Counted from the stretch's first letter, positions 34,923-44,244 are shown. The stretch: DNA of 64,000 nt from Ruficoccus sp. ZRK36 (GCF_019603315.1 NZ_CP080649.1:3172176-3236175); one strand, 5' to 3'. Translations and numbers: made by a program. The notes: generated by a model not told the origin, from the sequence alone.

Positions 34923-37472
34923 TCACACTTGATTCACACACGATGCCTTGAGATTACTGACATCAATGTCTGCTGCATTCTGAATCACCACTGTGCGCGA
35001 TTGCCCTGCAAGCAGATCGAAGTAATGATCGCTCAATCGGTACCCTCCGGGTAGATTAAAATGCACCGCATGAGCAAAGACATCACTATGAACCGTGACA
35101 TGCAACGTATCGTCAACACGCTCACATGCCTCGACTGTTACTTTGGCATGAGGGAGATGCAGTGTGCGATACGGCCCGCGTAACCAACTAACCGCCTCCA
35201 GCGCAGTGCCTGGGTCCGGGAGGGCGACCACAGTACCTTGTTCAAGTTGATCGGTAGAAGGCATGGGCATTGTTGCGATCACGGAATGATCAAACGGCGC
35301 CGTGCGGGCCTCCAATGACATGAGCTCGCTGTATGCCCCATCGTAACTCTGATACCCCCACTGCGCACGCACATCCATCGTCGACGGCGTATCGTTTATG
35401 GCGATGAGCAGTATTTCACCGGGTTTTCCGCCATAAACCTCACCGCCCTTACGCAGCAGCAGACGCTGATGAGCCAAGCAACGCTTAACATGATAGTACG
35501 AAACCTTGCGACGAAGATAATAGTCAATGATGGTCCAACCGTTCTCGCCCCACGTGTCGTTATACATCCAGAAGATGCCGCCCATCGTTTGCGGGTTGGC
35601 GCGCATGCTCTCCAGAGAGTAGCCCAGATTTAACCCCTGACAGAGGCCGCCAAGCAGAATGTATTCATCCAGCGATAACCCTCCAGCATCGCAGTAATGT
35701 TCCGTTATGCTGAAGTTAACGCGCTGCATATCGTAAAACGCGTTGGTGTGCTGACGTCCCGTTTCATCAAACAGATTGGGGCTGTCGCTGTCGAGATACT
35801 GCTTTGTACTTTCGATGCAGCAGGGTCCACCATAACCATACTCAGAGTTGAAGATAGGAACATCATCGGTGTCCCAGTACCATGGGTTAGACCAGTATTC
35901 CGTCTCCGGCAGCATAACCGTCCAGTGATGACAGTCCCCATCCTGGTGATCGTGTACGGTCGTCTCCCCTCCATAAGGACTGGTCGGCCGATAGGGCACT
36001 TGCGGACAAAGCTCCCGGATTAAGGTAGGCAGAAGCTCGTGATACAGTGCCCATCCTGGATCGCGTAGCTGCTGGATTTTGCCTGTAAAATCAGGATCTT
36101 CATAGAACTGTGAGACTTCATTATTACCACACCATAGCATCAGACATGCGCGACTACGGAGGCGTTTGATCTGGTATCTTGCTTCCGCTTCATAGCTACG
36201 AACAAACCAATCACGATCAGCGGGCAAAGCAGAGCAAGCACTCATGAAATCATGCCACAGCAGAATCCCATACTCGTCGCAGGCATCGTAAAAGCGGTCT
36301 GCTTCATAGCGCCCCCCACCCCAAACTCGCAAGCAGTTGAAGTTGGCATTAGCAGCCTCGGCAACCAACGTCGTCAGCTTAGCATCGGTGATGCGTCCAT
36401 ACAGGCTGTCGGATGGGATCCAGTTGCCACCCTTGATGAAGATGGGCTGCCCATTCACAGCAATAGCGAAATGACCCGGCTCATCGATCAAGCGGATGGT
36501 GCGCAGACCGACCCTGGTCTTGTGAGCATGCACGCATTGGCCCTCGACTGTAATGGTTGTGACCAATTCATAGCGATGCTGCTCACCAGCACCGTTGGGC
36601 CACCACAGCCGGGCATCGGGGATCATGCAGCGCAGATCGAGGTGGCAGCGCCCACAATTCAATATCACATTGCTGCGTGTGCTTGAGAATGCCTCACCAG
36701 CTTCATCGGTGAAGCTTACCGTGACATCTGCGCGGCAGGTGGTGGTGATCACGTGGTAATTCGTTTCGACACACACATCCACGATGGCATCCTTGCCCTG
36801 CAAGGTTGTGACCACGGCCACATCCTTGATCTGTACGGTGGGCACGGGCTTGAGCATCGCATGCCCCGTGATGCCGCATGTAGCAAGATACGGCCCCCAA
36901 TCCCATCCCCATGTGTAGGCGGGCTTACGCAGGAAAATACGATGCCTCATCCCTCGCTCGGGATAGCCGCGCGCCGCTTCAGTTGCGGTAGCATTGCACA
37001 GAGGATCGTCCCGGTACTGCTCTGCGATATCACGCCCTGTTGTCAGGCGTACGAGCAGCGTATTCGCACCGCCCCATTGCAGGTGTGGCTTCACATCACA
37101 CTCAAACGGATAGAACGCAGAATCATGATGCCCAAGGTGATGACCGTTGAGCCAGATGTCTGCGCCGTAGTCGAGGCCATCGAGAGAGAGCTGCACGCAC
37201 GCCAGCGTTTTCCATGCGGTAGGCACATCAACCTCGCGACTCATCCACCATGAGCGATCATCGATCCAGTCAAACTGCTGAAAATTCAAACCGACCAGGG
37301 GCTCAGGCATCTTCCCGGCCTGCACTAAACTGTCACTCACATCTCCGGGGACATGACAGGTTATCGCATCCGACATAGCCGCTTGCACATCCTGCATGGC
37401 ATGGGTGTCGTCGCTCAAAGGACGCTCCAGCAGTTTCCAGGCACCGCTCAGATCAATGGGGTCAAATTGCAT
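34923..37472 (-). CDS. GH2-family beta-mannosidase
   Basis: 849 residues, no signal peptide, so probably cytoplasmic. Standard GH2 layout: an N-terminal sugar-binding domain (DLSGAWKL, CHVPGDV, WWMSREVDVP, LDGLDYGADIWLNGHHLG), a beta-sandwich, then a TIM barrel from about residue 330. The barrel holds NFNCLRVWGGGRYE, the acid/base Glu in LWCGNNEVSQ, and the nucleophile Glu in FNSEYGYGG. AYTWGWDWGPYLATCGI is typical of beta-mannosidases, which release mannose from the non-reducing end of manno-oligosaccharides. The size is normal. Neighbouring isomerase, kinase and aldolase genes fit use of the released mannose. It is separated from the kinase gene by 192 bp and may have its own promoter there. 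Confidence 0.9.
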   Translation of the reverse strand: MQFDPIDLSGAWKLLERPLSDDTHAMQDVQAAMSDAITCHVPGDVSDSLVQAGKMPEPLVGLNFQQFDWIDDRSWWMSREVDVPTAWKTLACVQLSLDGLDYGADIWLNGHHLGHHDSAFYPFECDVKPHLQWGGANTLLVRLTTGRDIAEQYRDDPLCNATATEAARGYPERGMRHRIFLRKPAYTWGWDWGPYLATCGITGHAMLKPVPTVQIKDVAVVTTLQGKDAIVDVCVETNYHVITTTCRADVTVSFTDEAGEAFSSTRSNVILNCGRCHLDLRCMIPDARLWWPNGAGEQHRYELVTTITVEGQCVHAHKTRVGLRTIRLIDEPGHFAIAVNGQPIFIKGGNWIPSDSLYGRITDAKLTTLVAEAANANFNCLRVWGGGRYEADRFYDACDEYGILLWHDFMSACSALPADRDWFVRSYEAEARYQIKRLRSRACLMLWCGNNEVSQFYEDPDFTGKIQQLRDPGWALYHELLPTLIRELCPQVPYRPTSPYGGETTVHDHQDGDCHHWTVMLPETEYWSNPWYWDTDDVPIFNSEYGYGGPCCIESTKQYLDSDSPNLFDETGRQHTNAFYDMQRVNFSITEHYCDAGGLSLDEYILLGGLCQGLNLGYSLESMRANPQTMGGIFWMYNDTWGENGWTIIDYYLRRKVSYYHVKRCLAHQRLLLRKGGEVYGGKPGEILLIAINDTPSTMDVRAQWGYQSYDGAYSELMSLEARTAPFDHSVIATMPMPSTDQLEQGTVVALPDPGTALEAVSWLRGPYRTLHLPHAKVTVEACERVDDTLHVTVHSDVFAHAVHFNLPGGYRLSDHYFDLLAGQSRTVVIQNAADIDVSNLKASCVNQV

Positions 37473-37501
37473 AAAGCTACTCCTTGCACGTCTCCTGACG
37501 A

Positions 37502-37513
37502 TTTACATATGCA
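37502..37513. promoter_or_regulatory. Possible operator before the beta-mannosidase gene
   Basis: TTTACATATGCA lies 30 bp upstream of the mannosidase start. A one-mismatch copy is at 34901-34912, upstream of the LVIVD-repeat gene. Two near-identical sites before two functionally linked genes suggest a shared regulator, but the motif is short. Confidence 0.35.
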
Positions 37514-37664
37514 GGCTGCATGTTCTGTTTCTTAACGGTTGGACTAAATGATAAACGCTTCTGCATTGATGGTCTTTTCGTTTCCATTGCGTTTTGGATT
37601 CTTCGGCACTGGAGGGCTCCGCAATCAGCACGATACGCCCTCTCCCCAAGCCGACGCTCACGGT

Positions 37665-38699
37665 CTATTGCCCAGAAGGGCTTGCTTCGCCCAATTGCCG
37701 AAACCCGTGTTCGTCGCCGAGGGCAAGACATGCCTTCCACGGACGTATGGCATCGGAGCAGGTAGGCGCCTCAAGCGAAGCGGCAGCGGAGCAGACAGCT
37801 AGCCGCATGCACTCGGCCCATGGCCAGTCTTCGTGGAACCCATAGAGCAGCCCGGCGAAGAAGGCGTCACCAGCACCAGCCGCACCACGTATGCACTCAG
37901 GCGGCAGATTGAGGGAGCCTTGGAGGTGGGTTTCTCCGGAAGCTGAGGCGATGACGGCACCTTCTCGGAAGTGGATGGCCACGGCTCGCCGGACGCCCCG
38001 TTCGAGTAACGCGTGTGCCTGAACCTGGAGCACATTGAGGTTCACCGCACCATGGTTGTCATTCGGAATGCCAGTCAATTGGGCGGCCTCCCATTCGTTG
38101 AGCACGAGAAGATCGAGATACGGAAGACTGGGCCCCACGATAGCGGGGAAATCGCAGGGTGTGCTAACAAGGTCAGCGCATGTCAGCATCCCCAGCTCGG
38201 AAGCACGCGCGAAGACCTTGGCGTGGCCATTACTTCCGCCGAGGTCGATTGCATCGAGGGCATCAAGCAGGCCGAAGTAGCCCATGACAAAAAGACGAGC
38301 CGGGCAGTCATCCAGGCGAATATGTTCTGTAGACAACAGTGCATTGGTGCCGCGCTGATGAAAAAACGTGCGGCGGCCAGTCGTGCGATCGGTCATCACA
38401 TCCGTGTACGAGGTGGGAGCCTCCGATGTGAACTTCAACCCTGTGGTGTCGATACCGTGCGAGCGGCAATCAGCGATGATCGTGCGCCCGTCTGCGTCGT
38501 CCCCGAGCAATCCTGCCGCATATAGCGGGAGTCCATGATGAAGCTTGGCCAGGTCTTTAGCCACGTTGTAGGGGCAGCCACCGTTACCGTCTGACTCCTC
38601 TGTGATGGTAGCGAGTCCGTCTTGGTGCGGCCAGGCGTCGAGCACTTTGACGTGATCAATGATCCAGTTTCCTGCGCAAAGGATGCCGTTTCTCATCAT
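37665..38699 (-). CDS. PfkB-family sugar kinase
   Basis: 344 residues of the ribokinase/PfkB fold: an N-terminal substrate region (GGCPYNVAKDLAKL), lid region YAAGLLGDDADGR, and the C-terminal signature GAAGAGDAFFAGLLYGF with the catalytic Asp and anion-hole Gly residues. Fourth gene of the deoR-aldolase-isomerase-kinase unit, 24 bp after the isomerase. The likely substrate is the ketose made by that isomerase (fructose, or xylulose if the substrate is lyxose). Substrate assignment is inference. Confidence 0.85.
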   Translation of the reverse strand: MMRNGILCAGNWIIDHVKVLDAWPHQDGLATITEESDGNGGCPYNVAKDLAKLHHGLPLYAAGLLGDDADGRTIIADCRSHGIDTTGLKFTSEAPTSYTDVMTDRTTGRRTFFHQRGTNALLSTEHIRLDDCPARLFVMGYFGLLDALDAIDLGGSNGHAKVFARASELGMLTCADLVSTPCDFPAIVGPSLPYLDLLVLNEWEAAQLTGIPNDNHGAVNLNVLQVQAHALLERGVRRAVAIHFREGAVIASASGETHLQGSLNLPPECIRGAAGAGDAFFAGLLYGFHEDWPWAECMRLAVCSAAASLEAPTCSDAIRPWKACLALGDEHGFRQLGEASPSGQ

Positions 38700-38723
38700 G
38701 GGGGAATGGGGCGAGAGGATAGG

Positions 38724-39296
38724 TTAAGGTTCGCTGATCAGCCGTACGGTGGAGGGTTCGTCTTCCTCGATACCCGGGAAGCGCCCAATAGCCGGATCGA
38801 CGAAAATATTGTCGTTGGCGTCGTCGTTAGCGGTAGAGACCTCGCCGATGATACAGTCTTCAGCCTCGGGCCAAAACTCATGGTAAACACCGGGCGTCAG
38901 GGTAACGCGCTCCCCCGCCTCAAGCACGAGCACCTTACCCGAGACATGGGCGCGGGGGGCGCCGTTCACGCGCAGAGTCAGAGTATCGCCGCTCGTGCCG
39001 CGCTCGGGGTGACCGCCCCACAGGCGCAAGGCCATGCGTCCGTGTCGGCAGATAATGTCTTCCTTTTTACGAGCGTGCGTGTGTGCAGGGGTGCGTTGGC
39101 CGGGGCGAGCAAACATCAGCTTCTCACAATACTCGGGCTCCTCGGCCAAGTTGATGAGGACGAGCCCATACTCATCGAAACGCCCGAGACCGAAGTCCGT
39201 AATGTCCCAACGGGGTTCTGGCGGCAGGGCCCAGCCATGGCGTTCGAAGCACGCGCGGGCTTCGTGGAAGATAGCGTTGATCGCTGAACGTTTCAT
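38724..39296 (-). CDS. D-lyxose/D-mannose-type cupin sugar isomerase
   Basis: 190 residues with a cupin fold. A metal site is visible as PAHTHARKKEDI (two His and a Glu) with a second His in PGVYHEFWPE, the pattern of D-lyxose ketol-isomerases (EC 5.3.1.15), which often also convert D-mannose to D-fructose. The gene is 4 bp after the aldolase gene. With a beta-mannosidase next to the operon, the mannose-to-fructose reaction is the more likely role; D-lyxose to D-xylulose is the alternative. Confidence 0.8.
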   Translation of the reverse strand: MKRSAINAIFHEARACFERHGWALPPEPRWDITDFGLGRFDEYGLVLINLAEEPEYCEKLMFARPGQRTPAHTHARKKEDIICRHGRMALRLWGGHPERGTSGDTLTLRVNGAPRAHVSGKVLVLEAGERVTLTPGVYHEFWPEAEDCIIGEVSTANDDANDNIFVDPAIGRFPGIEEDEPSTVRLISEP

Positions 39297-39300
39297 CGGG

Positions 39301-40347
39301 TTAGGAATAGCTTAAACTTGTCTCAGTAAGCACGAGATCTTCTTCGAGTGGTCGGACAGGGTGAATGCCTGATCGCTGGAGTACACCGTGGTAAGCACGG
39401 ACGGCTTCCTTCGGGCCGATCTCTCCGTCTGTAATGCGGCGCAGAAACTCGATAAAAGCCAGCGGATGTTCGGAGAGGTTAATCTTACGTCCGAAAAGAG
39501 CGACCTTCGCTCCATGCTTCTGGGCGTCATGGATAAGTTGAAAGGCGTCGAGAGTCGTCCCGGCGCTACCTCCGAGGATGCCAACCACGAGCGAAGGGTC
39601 ATAGGAAACCAGTTCTTCCAGCGGGCCGGGGCCGTTGTAGGGAATCTTCAGGAAGACCGGACGACCGACGCGAGTCACCCCCGCCAGGCAGCGGATGATG
39701 TGGTCGTTGAGAAAGGAGCCGACCTGCCTGGGTTCAATACCAGGATCAACATTCGGATTAAATACTTCGAGAAAGTAGCGAAAGCGCTTGGTCTCAGCCT
39801 CCAGACGGAATTTGTGAAACTCCTCCAACGCCCGGTAATCCCAATCGATATTGTTAGTGAAAGTGATCGAGTACAGTCCCAGGTCCGCACCGACGTGCGG
39901 ACGGTGATAATTGGTTTCGAGCTTGCCATACTTGATATGGTCGAGCGTCGCCGTCCGGAAATGCCGCGAGGGCTGACTGGGATATTTGCCGCCGCGCACG
40001 ACCCACACATCCGTCGTGTCATTGGCGCGAGCCGCAGGTGTGATGGGCGAGTTACGGAAGAGTTTTTCCTCAATCGCTAGCTGCTCGACGTTGGAGGCGG
40101 ACAGGAGCATGATGTCTACCAGCCGCTGCTTGATCACGGCACGGATCTGCTCGCGGTAGTCGGCGAGAGTCTTGTAGCAGCCATCGGATTCGTTGTAGCC
40201 GTGGGGGCAGGCCCCGGCACGATTGGGGCCAGGAGCGGTGATCCCGAAGGCCATGTCCGCGTCCTTGGCGTCGGCGATGATGAAATCCGAAGCGGTAGCG
40301 GTACCGGCATGAATGCGGGCGAGTTTCTGATCGAGGCTCTTTAGCAT
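39301..40347 (-). CDS. Class I aldolase-like protein
   Basis: 348 residues, TIM-barrel-like. A GRPVFLKIPYNGP segment near residue 230 carries the lysine expected for Schiff-base formation in DhnA/LacD-type aldolases. SYDPSLVVGILGGSAGTTLDAFQLIHDA matches the phosphate-binding region. RIHAGTATASDFIIADAKDADMAFG is at the N-terminus. It lies between a DeoR regulator (7 bp) and the isomerase (4 bp). It probably cleaves the phosphorylated ketose made by the operon's kinase. The exact substrate, a ketose 1-phosphate or a bisphosphate, cannot be read. Confidence 0.7.
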   Translation of the reverse strand: MLKSLDQKLARIHAGTATASDFIIADAKDADMAFGITAPGPNRAGACPHGYNESDGCYKTLADYREQIRAVIKQRLVDIMLLSASNVEQLAIEEKLFRNSPITPAARANDTTDVWVVRGGKYPSQPSRHFRTATLDHIKYGKLETNYHRPHVGADLGLYSITFTNNIDWDYRALEEFHKFRLEAETKRFRYFLEVFNPNVDPGIEPRQVGSFLNDHIIRCLAGVTRVGRPVFLKIPYNGPGPLEELVSYDPSLVVGILGGSAGTTLDAFQLIHDAQKHGAKVALFGRKINLSEHPLAFIEFLRRITDGEIGPKEAVRAYHGVLQRSGIHPVRPLEEDLVLTETSLSYS

Positions 40348-40354
40348 GATCGTA

Positions 40355-41119
40355 TTAAGAGGCTGAGGCTATCGTGACTTTCAGTTGTTTTCTCAGCTGG
40401 CGCAGAAGATCAGGTGGGACGTCCTCGTCCGTGATCCAGGAATCGAAAGCCTGCCAGTGAGCAAAATTCACAGGGGCGCTCAGACTCAGTTTTTCGCTAT
40501 CGGCAGCGAGCAGTGCGGTTTCAGCGTGCTGCAGAGCCTGGCTCTTAACATCGGCCTCACTCATTTCGGTCGTGAATACCCCCGCCTCAGCATCCAACGA
40601 AGAGGCACCGATGACTGCGTAGTCAAAGCGCAGGTGCCGCAACCACTCCAGCGCCATACCACCGACCAGTGCCCGGCTGATGGATCGCACCTCGCCACCC
40701 AACGCGATCACACGCCCTGGCTGAGAGCAGCCGTGATAAAGCAACGGTAAGGAGTTCGTGAACAGAGTGTTCGCATTGCGCTCCAGCAGGGCTAACCCTG
40801 CTTCGAGACACGTTGTACCTGCATCAATAAAAACACTCGCGCCCTTCGGAATAAAGCTGGCGGCTGCTCGACCGATACCGCGCTTGTGCGCAGGTACGCG
40901 CTGTTGCTTGACGGAAAAACTCGGCTCAGCGGAGAGTTTGCGCGGGTGCAATACGCCGCCATGCGTGCGCACCACCCTGCCCTCTTTTTCGAGCTCTACC
41001 AGATCTCGTCTCACAGTCGCCGGAGACGCCCCAAGAGTGTCGACTAAGGTTCGCACAGCGATGCTTTCGTCCTCACGGACGAGTTCAAGAATTCTCTGGC
41101 GACGATCAAAAGTGGTCAT
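40355..41119 (-). CDS. DeoR-family transcriptional regulator
   Basis: 254 residues from ATG 41119; upstream in-frame starts would add sequence unlike the family. N-terminal winged HTH (QRILELVREDESIAVRTLV, ASPATVRRDLVELEKEGRVVRTHGG) and a DeoR sensor domain with FIDAGTTCLEAGLAL, ALGGEVRSISRALVG and the typical end KLSLSAPVNFA. First gene of the unit with aldolase, isomerase and kinase. DeoR repressors usually respond to phosphorylated sugar intermediates and control their own operon. Confidence 0.88.
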   Translation of the reverse strand: MTTFDRRQRILELVREDESIAVRTLVDTLGASPATVRRDLVELEKEGRVVRTHGGVLHPRKLSAEPSFSVKQQRVPAHKRGIGRAAASFIPKGASVFIDAGTTCLEAGLALLERNANTLFTNSLPLLYHGCSQPGRVIALGGEVRSISRALVGGMALEWLRHLRFDYAVIGASSLDAEAGVFTTEMSEADVKSQALQHAETALLAADSEKLSLSAPVNFAHWQAFDSWITDEDVPPDLLRQLRKQLKVTIASAS

Positions 41120-41654
41120 AAGAGCAACAATGAACATATGTGATCGATTTTGATCATAATCGTCAACACATTCTTGCACGTAGGAGTGGGACGAAAGCGC
41201 AAGATAAGTTGCCCCAAAACAGGGAGTTTTTCGAGACTGGGCGCAATGCATTGAGACTGAATGAGACTCGGACCGACTGGTCTAAATCCCCTAAGTCTCT
41301 CCAACACAACGGAAAGTGTAGAATGTAAATCGTAGACGCTACAGGGCTCGAACCTGCGTTCGACTAAGTGCAAATCGTAATATTTAAAATGTTAATCAGT
41401 TTTCTATTTTTTATGTGATCATTCACCCAAGCAATCCATCTGTCTCCATGCTTGCTGAACTCGTGCGAGTGGGCAAAGTCTTCACTGATTTTGCACATTT
41501 GATTGTGACCTGATACAGAGTTAGAAATGAGAGACGAGCGGCCTGCTCACGTATAGCCTTCGTTGTTGACCACCCTCGGGCGCTACTGCTCGCTTCGCGA
41601 CCTTACCAGGTAATCCGATGACAGCCCCCAGCCACTCCCAGAAGAAAACTTCCC
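41120..41654. other. Divergent intergenic region, 535 bp
   Basis: No gene seen. It separates the DeoR operon (minus) from the LacI gene (plus) and should hold both promoters. The part 41370-41420 is very AT-rich. ATGTAAATCGTA at 41323 and GTGCAAATCGTA at 41369 are similar repeats around a minus-strand stretch (about 41340-41365) that looks like a tRNA T-arm with GGTTCGAGCCC, possibly a tRNA remnant. CTGATACAG at 41510-41518 matches half of the motif found before two downstream genes. Confidence 0.5.
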
Positions 41655-42710
41655 ATGCAGCATAAACCAAAATCGGATAACACTGCAAAAAGGACTACTC
41701 AAAAGGACCTGGCTATAGAGCTGGGGCTAGCTCAATCGACCATCTCAATGGCTCTGCGGCGTCACCCCGACATCCCGCAGGAAACGATTGAGAAGGTATT
41801 GAATCTCGCTAAGACCAAGGGATACAAGCCGGACCCGTATTTGACGGGTCTCGCCGCTTATCGAAAAAAGAATGCATCGCCCCACTACACGGCAACGATC
41901 GCCTGGCTGTCCGTTGTGCCAACCATCTGGTCGTGGCGAAATTCAAGAATCTACACCGCTTATCATCAGGGTGCTTGCCAGCGTGCCAGCGACTTGGGCT
42001 ATCGCATTGAAGAGCACACCCTGGACTTGGAAAAAGACAACGCGAAGTCACTGAGGAGAATCCTCAACGCCAGAAAGATTCAGGGTATTCTCCTGCCGCC
42101 ATTACCAGGCTATGACAACACACTCGAGTTCGACTTTTCCCCCTTCTACGCCATTACCTTTGGCTATACCCTTAAGTCCCCCAAACTGAATCTGGTCTCC
42201 CATCAGCACTTTAAGTCGGCCTGTGTTGCCATGCAGGAACTGCGTGCACGGGGCTACCGTAAAATCGCCTTTTGCATTTCCGATGAGACCGACAGACGCA
42301 CGTTTCACGGATGGAGTGCCGGTGTCCGCTCCTATCAGGCCCAGATGCCGAAAGAAGAACGCATCCCGCTGCACTTTACGCCGATCAACGAGGAAACCCG
42401 TGTGCTGGAATGGTACAGGGCTGTAAAGCCTGACGCGATTCTGACGCAGGGCTCCTATGTTTATGAGATTTTGACCCGGGCAGGCATCTCCATCCCAGAG
42501 GAAGTGGGCTATGCCGTCCTGGATGCCTGGAAAGACACTCCGCACCTCTCGGGAATCGACCAGAATGCGCACTTAACAGGAGCCCGGGCCACTGAGTTGC
42601 TCGTTGAAAAACTCAATATACAGGACGTTGGCATCCCTGAGATTGCCACGCAGGTTCTGGTCGAGGGGTCCTGGATCGAAGGTGCCACCCTACGTCCACC
42701 TTCAGGCTGA
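41655..42710 (+). CDS. LacI-family transcriptional regulator
   Basis: 351 residues. N-terminal HTH and hinge: RTTQKDLAIELGLAQSTISMALRR, DIPQETIEKVLNLAKTKGYKPD. A periplasmic-binding-protein-like domain follows (QGILLPPLPGY, CVAMQELRARGYRKIAFCI, DAILTQGSYVYEIL, YAVLDAWKDTPHLSGIDQNAHLTGARATELLVE). It is followed by an alginate-lyase-family gene and other plus-strand genes, some of which carry a repeated motif in their upstream regions, so it may control them. Confidence 0.88.
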   Translation: MQHKPKSDNTAKRTTQKDLAIELGLAQSTISMALRRHPDIPQETIEKVLNLAKTKGYKPDPYLTGLAAYRKKNASPHYTATIAWLSVVPTIWSWRNSRIYTAYHQGACQRASDLGYRIEEHTLDLEKDNAKSLRRILNARKIQGILLPPLPGYDNTLEFDFSPFYAITFGYTLKSPKLNLVSHQHFKSACVAMQELRARGYRKIAFCISDETDRRTFHGWSAGVRSYQAQMPKEERIPLHFTPINEETRVLEWYRAVKPDAILTQGSYVYEILTRAGISIPEEVGYAVLDAWKDTPHLSGIDQNAHLTGARATELLVEKLNIQDVGIPEIATQVLVEGSWIEGATLRPPSG

Positions 42711-42744
42711 GACAGTGCAAAGGCTAAAAAGGTCAGCTCGCCCT

Positions 42745-42761
42745 AGCTGAACTGTATCAGA
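42745..42761. promoter_or_regulatory. Repeated motif before the alginate-lyase-family gene
   Basis: AGCTGAACTGTATCAGA, identical over 17 bp to 44123-44139, about 47 bp before the start codon. The core CTGA-N6-TCAG has matching ends, as in a regulator half-site pair. CTGATACAG before the LacI gene (41510) equals part of its reverse complement. Confidence 0.5.
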
Positions 42762-42807
42762 AAGGCTCTTCTTGCGAGGCCGGTGAGTGAAATGCACACT
42801 CACATCC

Positions 42808-44079
42808 ATGAAGCCTACCCCTATGTGCCTCTTCCTTGCTGCTATCGCTACCCTTTTCATCAACGGATGCCAGGAGACAAAACAGGTTCACGCTCCGACC
42901 GCTTCAGGTAAAATCTCAATCGATGAGCCTGCGGTCACTCCCACCCCGGCCACAACGATCTGGCAGGGCGAATGGCTCGCCCAGGTAAAGGAGATGTCGT
43001 TAGCCGACTCATCCGAGCAACGCCCCGAGATTACCGAGCTACTTCAGTATGCAGAGGCTGACCTCAACCGAGAGCCACCCACCATTGTAAATAAAGCGGT
43101 GCTACCGGCCAGCGGTGATCCACACGACTACTTTAGTATGGGTCCGTACTGGTGGCCAAATCCCGACACCGAGGATGGGCTGCCCTATGTCCGCAGGGAC
43201 GGTCAGTTTAACAAAGAGAATTTGAATGATATGCAGAGCCTGGGGACAGTCATAAGCACCGTCCGTCGTCTGGGACTAGCCTACTATTTAACCGGTGACG
43301 AGCGTTATGCACAACAGGCAAGCCTCTGGCTACGCACGTTCTTTCTGGATGAGGCAACCCGGATGAATCCCCATCTTCGTTACTCCCAGGCGATACCGGG
43401 CAAGTGCGAAGGGCGCTCTATCGGTATGATTGATACGTGGTCGCTCCCCACGATGCTCGACGCCGTCACCCTCCTGCAAGGCTCACCATACTGGACCGCT
43501 CAGGATGAGTCGGACTTCCGGCAATGGGTTAGCGACCTGCTGGATTGGTTTCTGCACAGTGACTACGCAGCTATAGAATCATCTCAAAGGAACAACCACA
43601 GTGTATGGTATTTCGCACAGGTCGGTGCCTACGGTATATTCTCCGGACGGGGCGAAGAGATCCGGCAGCTATATGTGGAGAAGGTACCAGAACTGACTCA
43701 GCAAATATCGCCCGATGGCAGCATGCCGGAGGAACTCTCGCGAACCCGTCCCCTGCACTACACGACGTTTTGCCTGCAGGCCTTCCTCGATATTCAGGCT
43801 GTCTGCGATGAAGTCGACTTAGAGCTTACGGACCAACAGGTCCGCGTCCACCAGGCGGTATCCTACCTCGGATACTACATGGATCATCCGGATCAGTGGC
43901 CATACAAGGAAATGCGCAAGAATGATGCCCGTGATCTATGGACAGTATTTCGCCGCGCAGGCACACGCTTCGACGACCCCCGCTGTAGCGTATGGGAGCA
44001 GGAGGCTCCGCCGCCCAGTAAAAAAGATATGTATATGCGCCTGGTTTTCGCACCACCTCCATCTATAGAGACCCTGTAA
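42808..44079 (+). CDS. Alginate-lyase-family lipoprotein
   Basis: 423 residues from ATG 42808; a GTG seven codons upstream is possible. The start leads into a lipoprotein signal MKPTPMCLFLAAIATLFINGC with lipobox Cys. The body matches the alginate lyase (PL5-like) superfamily, an alpha/alpha toroid: DYFSMGPYWWPNPDTEDGLPYVRRDGQ, YYLTGDERYAQQASLWLRTFF, EGRSIGMIDTWSLP, SQRNNHSVWYFAQV with probable catalytic Asn-His, and DGSMPEELSRTRPLHYT. Predicted membrane-anchored lyase acting on uronate-containing polysaccharide in the periplasm. The true substrate may differ from alginate. Confidence 0.82.
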   Translation: MKPTPMCLFLAAIATLFINGCQETKQVHAPTASGKISIDEPAVTPTPATTIWQGEWLAQVKEMSLADSSEQRPEITELLQYAEADLNREPPTIVNKAVLPASGDPHDYFSMGPYWWPNPDTEDGLPYVRRDGQFNKENLNDMQSLGTVISTVRRLGLAYYLTGDERYAQQASLWLRTFFLDEATRMNPHLRYSQAIPGKCEGRSIGMIDTWSLPTMLDAVTLLQGSPYWTAQDESDFRQWVSDLLDWFLHSDYAAIESSQRNNHSVWYFAQVGAYGIFSGRGEEIRQLYVEKVPELTQQISPDGSMPEELSRTRPLHYTTFCLQAFLDIQAVCDEVDLELTDQQVRVHQAVSYLGYYMDHPDQWPYKEMRKNDARDLWTVFRRAGTRFDDPRCSVWEQEAPPPSKKDMYMRLVFAPPPSIETL

Positions 44080-44122
44080 TATCGTTCATCTTAGTGCTCC
44101 ATGAAACTATGTTAATCATGAC

Positions 44123-44139
44123 AGCTGAACTGTATCAGA
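44123..44139. promoter_or_regulatory. Repeated motif before the PEP-CTERM-like gene
   Basis: Second identical copy of AGCTGAACTGTATCAGA, about 105 bp before the next start codon. See 42745-42761. Confidence 0.5.
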
Positions 44140-44244
44140 GGAAGCCATCTTGATCCTTTGTTATGAAATTCATATCTTAATCATCGACAATATAACCCAT
44201 TCCCAAAAACCCAAATCAGAACAAACAAAACCCCTGAAATCATA

